Shown: in pieces, positions 6,282 to 10,418 of the stretch | Position numbering within the stretch: the first letter of the stretch is position 1 | Layout: every line of letters starts with the position of its first letter | DNA from: Oscillospiraceae bacterium | GTDB lineage: Bacteria; Bacillota; Clostridia; Oscillospirales; Ruminococcaceae | Reading direction: 5' to 3' | DNA: 10,418 nucleotides | Assembly: GCA_019413245.1 (NCBI GenBank) | Contig: DXNX01000056.1 | Location: forward strand, 4,607-15,024 | Position numbers and translations under genes: made by a program | The notes under the pieces: generated by a model | What the model was told of the DNA's origin: nothing | The model's input: the letters and a program-made list of their open reading frames with translations, nothing else | Database searches by the model: none

Positions 6282-7148
6282 ATGAAAACAGTCATTTATC
6301 TGGATGTACTGCTTCTGACCAACTTTCTGATTGCCTACACCATGTTGGCTGCCGCAGGGCTTCTGGCCGGTCTGCATGGCAGCTTTCTGCACATGGCCGC
6401 CGGTTCGGCCCTGGCTGCCATGTCCTCCCTGATTTTGTTTGCGCCGGAGCTGCCGTATCCCGCACAGCTTGCCTACAAGCTGGCTACCGCTGCAGTCATT
6501 GTCTGGGCGGCCCTTGGGCGCCGCCCGCTGCGCGCCTGGCTGGCTGCCGTTTTCTGGTATACGGCATTGAACCTGCTTCTGGCCGGTTTGTGTATCCTGG
6601 TCATCCTGCAAACGGGTTCCCCACTTGTACAGACCGGGAATCTGGCCGTATATCTGCGTATCTCTCCAGTCGTGCTTCTTCTTCTGGCCGGCATCTGCTG
6701 TCTGGCTGTATGGCTTATCCTGCGTTTTCTGGTTTCCCCCAAAGGCCGGCCGGAAACCGCCGGCATGGAACTGGAACTGTGCGGTGTCACGGTACGGCTG
6801 CGGGCTGTATTGGATACAGGATGCCATCTGAAAGACCCCGTGACCTGCCTGCCTGTTCTGCTGGTCAGTTATCCGGACGCCCGATCCCGGCTGCCGGCGG
6901 ATGCCTGCCGGTTTCTGGATGGGTGGTTTGCGGGACAAAACCCGGAAAATACACCGGATGGGCTGGCGCTTCGCCTGATTCCCTGCGCCACTGCCGCCGG
7001 GCGAAGCGTCCTGCCCGGATTTTCGGTGCGGCAGATCGGACTGATCACATCCCAGGGGGTGCTTTCGCTGGGCCGTTCCGCCATCGCTTTCACGCAGCAA
7101 TCTTTTCAGGGCGGCTATGAGGCATTATACGGCAGCGACTTTTTATAA
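6282..7148 (+). CDS. spoIIGA: Sporulation sigma-E factor-processing peptidase SpoIIGA
   Basis: A membrane-bound aspartic protease of the sporulation septum that removes the pro-sequence of pro-sigma-E, activating mother-cell transcription. The protein is 288 residues (about 309 in B. subtilis). About five hydrophobic segments fill the N-terminal half (roughly 3-26, 34-53, 60-78, 83-109 and 127-149), and the soluble domain contains the active-site motif DTG at 178-180 (VLDTGCHLKDP), matching the catalytic Asp-183 region of the B. subtilis protein. The family works as a dimer with one Asp from each chain. The start at ATG 6282 is supported by the typical MKTVIYLDV opening and by AAGGGTGG at 6265-6272; the frame stays open further upstream, across the terminator, which rules out the longer version. 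It lies 20 bases before its substrate gene sigE, the classic spoIIG arrangement. Confidence 0.95.
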   Translation: MKTVIYLDVLLLTNFLIAYTMLAAAGLLAGLHGSFLHMAAGSALAAMSSLILFAPELPYPAQLAYKLATAAVIVWAALGRRPLRAWLAAVFWYTALNLLLAGLCILVILQTGSPLVQTGNLAVYLRISPVVLLLLAGICCLAVWLILRFLVSPKGRPETAGMELELCGVTVRLRAVLDTGCHLKDPVTCLPVLLVSYPDARSRLPADACRFLDGWFAGQNPENTPDGLALRLIPCATAAGRSVLPGFSVRQIGLITSQGVLSLGRSAIAFTQQSFQGGYEALYGSDFL

Positions 7149-7168
7149 AAACAGGGGAGGGACATCTC

Positions 7169-7882
7169 ATGAACACACTGCAGAAAGTCGGACAGGCGCT
7201 TGGCAGGCTCCTGGCCTGTCTGGGGGCTCCACAGGACCTGTATTATATCAACGGGCCGGACACGTTACCCGCGCCACTGTCCCCGCAGGAGGAAAAACAG
7301 GTTTTTGCCGAACTGGCCGCCGGATGTCCCGGCGCACGGGATATCCTGATCACACATAATCTGCGCCTTGTGGTTTACATTGCAAAGAAATTCGAAAGCC
7401 CGGCCGCCGGTGTTGAGGATATGATCTCCATCGGGACCATCGGACTGATCAAGGCCGTCAACACCTTTGAACCGGGCAAAAATATCAAACTGGCCACCTA
7501 TGCAAGCCGCTGTATCGAAAACGAAATTTTGATGTATCTGCGCAAGAGTTCCAACCGCCGCCAGGACGCCAGCATCGACGAGCCTCTGAACACCGATTCG
7601 GACGGAAACGAACTGCTGCTGATGGATGTCCTGACCAGCGATGATGGCGAGGTAGGGGAGGAACTGGAGCGCAGTGCTGAACGCACCGCCCTGCGGCAGG
7701 CCGTCAGCCGCCTTTCCGAACGGGAGCGTACCATCATGGAAATGCGATTCGGCCTCAACGGCCAGACTGAACATACCCAGAAAGAAGTAGCCGATTCCAT
7801 CGGCATCTCCCAAAGCTATATATCCCGGCTGGAAAAGCGGATTATCAAACGTCTGCGCCGGGAGATCGAAACGGTTGTGTGA
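7169..7882 (+). CDS. sigE: RNA polymerase sporulation sigma factor, pro-sigma-E
   Basis: The mother-cell sigma factor acting after engulfment begins, made as an inactive precursor. It is 237 residues (239 in B. subtilis). The N-terminal pro-sequence ends near the YYING motif at 25-29, the counterpart of YYIGG in B. subtilis, where SpoIIGA cuts; the expected site is next to Tyr-25/Tyr-26. The pro-sequence is short of basic residues compared with the Lys/Arg-rich B. subtilis one. Region 2 is highly conserved (EDMISIGTIGLIKAVNTF, then LATYASRCIENEILMYLR), and region 4 carries the helix-turn-helix (TQKEVADSIGISQSYISRLEKR). GGGGAGG at 7154-7160 is eight bases before ATG 7169. No terminator follows: the stop codon is one base from the end of an opposing gene, so transcripts probably run into antisense of it. 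Confidence 0.97.
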   Translation: MNTLQKVGQALGRLLACLGAPQDLYYINGPDTLPAPLSPQEEKQVFAELAAGCPGARDILITHNLRLVVYIAKKFESPAAGVEDMISIGTIGLIKAVNTFEPGKNIKLATYASRCIENEILMYLRKSSNRRQDASIDEPLNTDSDGNELLLMDVLTSDDGEVGEELERSAERTALRQAVSRLSERERTIMEMRFGLNGQTEHTQKEVADSIGISQSYISRLEKRIIKRLRREIETVV

Positions 7883-7883
7883 T

Positions 7884-8408
7884 TTACAGTGTCATTGCGG
7901 CGCTCTGCTGCACAAAGTCCGTGGCCACACCGCCCAGAAGATTCATCTGAGGATTCTGGGCAAACAGCGCAAAGTCAAAGCCGTCCCGCGTCCATTGCAG
8001 CATCCCGTTTCGCCCCGGCGACTGACTTTGCAGCACAGTGATTCCGTCGATTTTGTAAGACTGTACACTTTCATATTCCTGGTTTGAAAACTCTTCCGGA
8101 ATGTCCATGGTCCCGGCAGGAGCCGCCCGCAGGCGGGCAAAATTATCCGGAGTGATCACATACTCAATTTCCGCCGTGCCGTGATTGATCAGCCATGTCC
8201 GGTGCGGAACCAGGATTTCACTTTCCGGGTGGGACGTAATGGCGAACCCGGCCGTACGGGGAAAACTGGGGGAAGAATACTCCTGCTGTACATTACCGGT
8301 ATCCGCCTCATCCACCGCCGGGTGCAATGCCATGAACAGTGCCACCGCAGTGATCAGAAAAAGGGCGGAAGCCAACAGAAACAAGTAAAACCAGACGAAT
8401 TCAGGCAT
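7884..8408 (-). CDS. Small membrane-anchored protein of unknown function between sigE and sigG
   Basis: A 174-residue protein I cannot name. Residues about 4-28 form one hydrophobic helix (FVWFYLFLLASALFLITAVALF) with no lipobox cysteine, consistent with a signal anchor and an extracytoplasmic C-terminal domain. That domain is beta-rich, and its end (SPGRNGMLQWTRDGFDFALFAQN) resembles the W-x-x-x-G-x-x-[YF]-x-L pattern of DUF4367-like domains; this is a weak, remembered likeness. The frame is open to 8582, but a perfect AAGGAGGT at 8424-8417 lies eight bases before ATG 8408 and fixes the start. It converges on sigE with one base between stop codons and diverges from sigG. Its place in the sporulation cluster hints at a role there, but no sporulation promoter is convincing upstream. 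Confidence 0.8.
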   Translation of the reverse strand: MPEFVWFYLFLLASALFLITAVALFMALHPAVDEADTGNVQQEYSSPSFPRTAGFAITSHPESEILVPHRTWLINHGTAEIEYVITPDNFARLRAAPAGTMDIPEEFSNQEYESVQSYKIDGITVLQSQSPGRNGMLQWTRDGFDFALFAQNPQMNLLGGVATDFVQQSAAMTL

Positions 8409-8480
8409 ATGAATCGACCTCCTTTGCGCCATTCTATGTGCGAGGGCCGGTCCGTGTGCAGATTTTACCAGGCAATCCGT

Positions 8481-8518
8481 TGTCTGCCGCCCTGTCTGCC
8501 GGTCCATACTGTCAGACA
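8481..8518. repeat. TGTCTGCC tandem repeat with inverted partner upstream of sigG
   Basis: TGTCTGCC occurs at 8481-8488 and again at 8493-8500, 12 bases apart, followed by CAGACA at 8513-8518, which is the inverse complement of their TGTCTG core. It falls in the 136-base divergent gap between the membrane-protein gene and sigG, where promoter or operator elements must lie. A CATACT at 8505-8510 could be part of a -10 element, but no -35 sits at a suitable distance. No function can be claimed. Confidence 0.3.
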
Positions 8519-8544
8519 AAAGCAACAGGGAGGATTGGCTGAAC

Positions 8545-9324
8545 ATGTACACAGGAAAAGTAGAAATCTGTGGTGTGAACACCGCACAATTACCTGTTTT
8601 GACCGAACGGCAGAAAACGGAACTTTTGCTGGCGGCACGAAGCGGAAACGCGGCGGCGCGGCAGCAGATGATTCAGGGGAATCTGCGGCTGGTTCTCAGC
8701 GTGGTTCAGAAGTTTGCCGGTCGGGGCGAAAATCTCGACGATCTGTTTCAGGTTGGGTGTATCGGCCTGATCAAAGCCATTGATAATTTCGACCCCACTC
8801 TGAAAGTGCGCTTTTCGACCTATGGTGTCCCGATGATCGTGGGGGAGATCCGGCGTTTTCTGCGCGACAATACTCCCGTGCGTGTCAGTCGTTCTATCCG
8901 GGATTTGGCGTACCACTCCATGCAGGCACGCGAGGAACTGCAAAAGCAGACGGGCCGGGAACCGCGTGTATCCGAAATTGCCCAAAAGGTCGGGGCCTCC
9001 CCTGAAAATGTGGCCATGGCCCTGGAATCAGTGGTGGAGCCTGCAAGCCTTTCGGAGCCAGCATACAGTGACGGAGAAGACTCTGTTTCCCTGATGGACC
9101 GCGTACCGGAAGCCGGCGGCGAGGAAAGTTGGATCAGCGGCATCATGTTCAAGGATACCGTACGTTCCCTCTCGGATAGGGAACGGCGGATCATCTCCTT
9201 GCGGTATCTGTCCGGCAAAACCCAGGTACAGGTTGCCCGGGAAATCGGCATCAGCCAGGCACAGGTCAGCCGGTTGGAGAAAAATGCACTATGCCGTATC
9301 CGGGAGGAAATCTCCTGCTGTTGA
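8545..9324 (+). CDS. sigG: RNA polymerase sporulation sigma factor, sigma-G
   Basis: The late forespore sigma factor, which switches on spore-protection genes after engulfment. It is 259 residues (260 in B. subtilis), with the diagnostic N-terminus KVEICGVNTAQLPVL. Region 2 is LDDLFQVGCIGLIKAIDNFD with FSTYGVPMIVGEIRRFLRDN, region 3 is VSRSIRDLAYHSMQ, and the region 4 helix-turn-helix is TQVQVAREIGISQAQVSRLEK. This separates it from sigma-F and sigma-B. It has no pro-sequence, as expected. Ribosome binding site CAGGGAGGA (8526-8534) is ten bases before the ATG. In B. subtilis sigG follows sigE directly; here a minus-strand gene separates them, so read-through from spoIIG would cross antisense DNA and sigG probably relies on its own promoter in 8409-8544. 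I could not identify a confident sigma-F or sigma-G promoter there. Confidence 0.96.
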   Translation: MYTGKVEICGVNTAQLPVLTERQKTELLLAARSGNAAARQQMIQGNLRLVLSVVQKFAGRGENLDDLFQVGCIGLIKAIDNFDPTLKVRFSTYGVPMIVGEIRRFLRDNTPVRVSRSIRDLAYHSMQAREELQKQTGREPRVSEIAQKVGASPENVAMALESVVEPASLSEPAYSDGEDSVSLMDRVPEAGGEESWISGIMFKDTVRSLSDRERRIISLRYLSGKTQVQVAREIGISQAQVSRLEKNALCRIREEISCC

Positions 9325-9337
9325 ACACTGCCCAAAA

Positions 9338-9377
9338 GGAAAAGCCCCGCACATACCATGCGGGACTTTCCGTTTTT
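9338..9377 (+). terminator. Intrinsic terminator after sigG
   Basis: Left arm GGAAAAGCCCCGCA (9338-9351) pairs with TGCGGGACTTTCC (9359-9371) apart from a small internal loop, and TTTTT follows at 9373-9377. The AAAA at 9334-9337 could give a short U-tract for the opposing HAD gene, whose stop is at 9382, so it may serve both directions. Confidence 0.85.
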
Positions 9378-9381
9378 ACAT

Positions 9382-10086
9382 TTATTCCTGATTCTGGGCT
9401 TTTGCTGCCTGGGCTGCTTCTTCGGCTTCCTGCTCGCGTTTCATGTTGCGGACCATATTCCGGATGTTGCGGGAATCGGGCAATTCTATCTTGCAAAGCC
9501 GCAGAGCGCGCTCAAAGGACTTATGGTTCTTGTACAGAATGCCGGTGATTCCCAGATTGTAGGCTGCCTGGGCGTTTTGCTTGTTGTCATCAATAAAGAT
9601 GGACTCGTCGTAAGCCAGGTGATACTTCTGCATCAGCATGGTATAGATCTGCGGGTCCGGCTTGCACAGATGCACATCACAGGAAGCAATACCGCCGTCA
9701 AACAGCGGGAAAAAGTCCCGGTGGCTGATTTGCTCAAAGGTATCCGAAGCAATGTTGGACAGGTAATACAGGTGATACCCGGCCAGTTTCAGCTTGCACA
9801 TGGTTTTCAGCGTGCGCTGGTTGGTCTGCAGGATCGTTTCCCATTCGTCGATCACGGTCTGCACTTCAAAAGTACGGCCGCAACGGGCAGCGTTTTCCAG
9901 CATAATCCGGTTGGCGGTACCGCGGGAAATGTCCCCGCGGTCCAGTTCCTCCCATTCTTTGCTGCCGAAAGTCAGGGCATAAACCATATCTTCCGCCTTT
10001 TTGTTCATAAAGCGGTCCATCAAAAAATCTTTGGGGGCAAAGTTGACCACGACTCCGCCCAAATCAAAGATGATGTTTTTATACAT
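9382..10086 (-). CDS. HAD superfamily hydrolase (subfamily IA, YihX-like)
   Basis: A 234-residue haloacid dehalogenase-type protein, probably a cytosolic phosphatase acting on a small phosphorylated metabolite; the substrate is not predictable. Motif I is FDLGGVVV at residues 7-14, with the nucleophilic Asp present but Gly in place of the usual second Asp. Motif II is the Ser of YYLSN, motif III is the Lys of CKPDP, and motif IV is FIDDN. The DxG form and overall layout recall E. coli YihX (glucose-1-phosphatase). The C-terminal tail is charged and Ala/Gln/Glu-rich, likely disordered. ATG 10086 is preferred over ATG 10104 because GGAGG (10100-10096) sits nine bases before the former. It separates sigG from the ylmC-like gene and is on the opposite strand to both, so a sporulation role is not implied. 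Confidence 0.9.
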   Translation of the reverse strand: MYKNIIFDLGGVVVNFAPKDFLMDRFMNKKAEDMVYALTFGSKEWEELDRGDISRGTANRIMLENAARCGRTFEVQTVIDEWETILQTNQRTLKTMCKLKLAGYHLYYLSNIASDTFEQISHRDFFPLFDGGIASCDVHLCKPDPQIYTMLMQKYHLAYDESIFIDDNKQNAQAAYNLGITGILYKNHKSFERALRLCKIELPDSRNIRNMVRNMKREQEAEEAAQAAKAQNQE

Positions 10087-10118
10087 AGATAAAATCCTCC
10101 GCATGGAATGATGCTACT

Positions 10119-10147
10119 ATTATACACGCAATTCGGCAAAGAAACAA
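10119..10147 (-). promoter_or_regulatory. Sigma-A-type promoter of the HAD gene
   Basis: On the minus strand, TTGTTT (10147-10142), a 17-base spacer and a perfect TATAAT (10124-10119). Transcription would start near 10112, about 26 bases before the ATG at 10086. The -35 matches only its TTG half. Confidence 0.65.
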
Positions 10148-10163
10148 ACCCCAATATGGTGCA

Positions 10164-10169
10164 TATAGT
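10164..10169 (+). promoter_or_regulatory. Possible -10 element of the ylmC-like gene
   Basis: TATAGT lies 23 bases before the ATG at 10193, inside CATATAGTA, which also fits the CATANNNTA pattern of sporulation -10 elements (sigma-K type). No convincing -35 for sigma-A or for a sporulation sigma factor is at the right distance, so the controlling factor is undecided. Confidence 0.3.
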
Positions 10170-10192
10170 AAATTCTGAGAGGAGGGACCGTC

Positions 10193-10418
10193 ATGACTTT
10201 ATATGAGTTGAGTCAGAAAGATGTCATCCAGACCGAGAGCGGAGAAAATTTGGGCCGTGTGGATGACCTTGTTTTTGAGGCAGACAGCGCCCTGGTCAGT
10301 CGGCTGATCCTGCGAGGTCGGCCGCGTTGGTTCGGCCTTTTCGGGCATGACGATGACCTGGAGATCGAGTGGAAGGATATTCGCAGCATCGGTGCCGATG
10401 TAATTATGGTGGACGTAC
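10193..10418 (+). CDS. ylmC: YlmC/YmxH family PRC-barrel sporulation-associated protein (3' end outside window)
   Basis: The first 75 residues are visible. They match the small PRC-barrel proteins annotated as YlmC/YmxH family sporulation proteins: an MTLYELSQKDVI opening, then LGRVDDLVFE, RWFGLFG, LEIEWKDIRSIGADVIMVDV, aligning with the B. subtilis YlmC layout of strand, WFGL, strand, IKKIGxDMIIVDV. The family is usually about 80-100 residues, so little is missing, but the stop codon is beyond the edge. Its biochemical role is unknown; PRC-barrel domains generally mediate protein or RNA contacts. In many clostridia, from memory, this gene follows sigG closely; here a minus-strand HAD gene intervenes. 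Strong ribosome binding site AGAGGAGGG at 10178-10186. The symbol is a family-level assignment. Confidence 0.85.
   Translation, partial: MTLYELSQKDVIQTESGENLGRVDDLVFEADSALVSRLILRGRPRWFGLFGHDDDLEIEWKDIRSIGADVIMVDV

Noticed and set aside
8405..8436. Sigma-G-like promoter before sigG (GCATA and CATTCTA)
   Set aside because: The boxes fit individually, but the 20-base spacer is longer than the usual 17-18, and the first box overlaps the start of the divergent gene.

Overview
The window looks like a chromosomal segment of a moderately GC-rich, endospore-forming Gram-positive bacterium in the class Clostridia. The Oscillospiraceae/Ruminococcaceae side is my best guess; this is inferred from gene content and codon use, not from a database match. 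The main evidence is a sporulation cluster (spoIIGA, sigE, sigG, and a ylmC/ymxH-type PRC-barrel gene), strong AGGAGG-like ribosome binding sites, and a recO-mutS2 pair.

Layout. (1) 2-3797, plus strand: the 3' end of recO (DNA repair), a complete mutS2, and a 313-residue protein I do not recognise. (2) 3813-6197: a bidirectional terminator, then a divergent pair consisting of a TetR-family regulator (minus) and a radical SAM enzyme (plus). A candidate TetR operator lies over the regulator's promoter, and a long hairpin sits in the radical SAM leader. A strong intrinsic terminator closes the module. (3) 6214-9377: the sporulation block. A near-consensus sigma-E-type promoter lies 40 bases upstream of spoIIGA, followed by spoIIGA and sigE (20 bases apart). 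A minus-strand gene for a small membrane-anchored protein is wedged between sigE and sigG, its stop codon one base from that of sigE. Then come sigG and a terminator. (4) 9382-10418: a minus-strand HAD-family phosphatase-like gene, divergent from a ylmC/ymxH-type gene that runs off the window.

How the genes work together. By analogy with Bacillus subtilis, SpoIIGA is the membrane aspartic protease that removes the pro-sequence of pro-sigma-E in the mother cell, and sigma-G then directs the late forespore programme. The sigma-E-like promoter before spoIIGA suggests sigma-E could amplify its own protease and precursor. That is inference from sequence and is the most interesting regulatory signal here. 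The recO/mutS2 pair and the TetR/radical SAM pair appear to be separate units. I see no mobile elements, CRISPR arrays, tRNA or rRNA genes. No intergenic stretch exceeds 300 bases; the longest (4446-4716) is described below.
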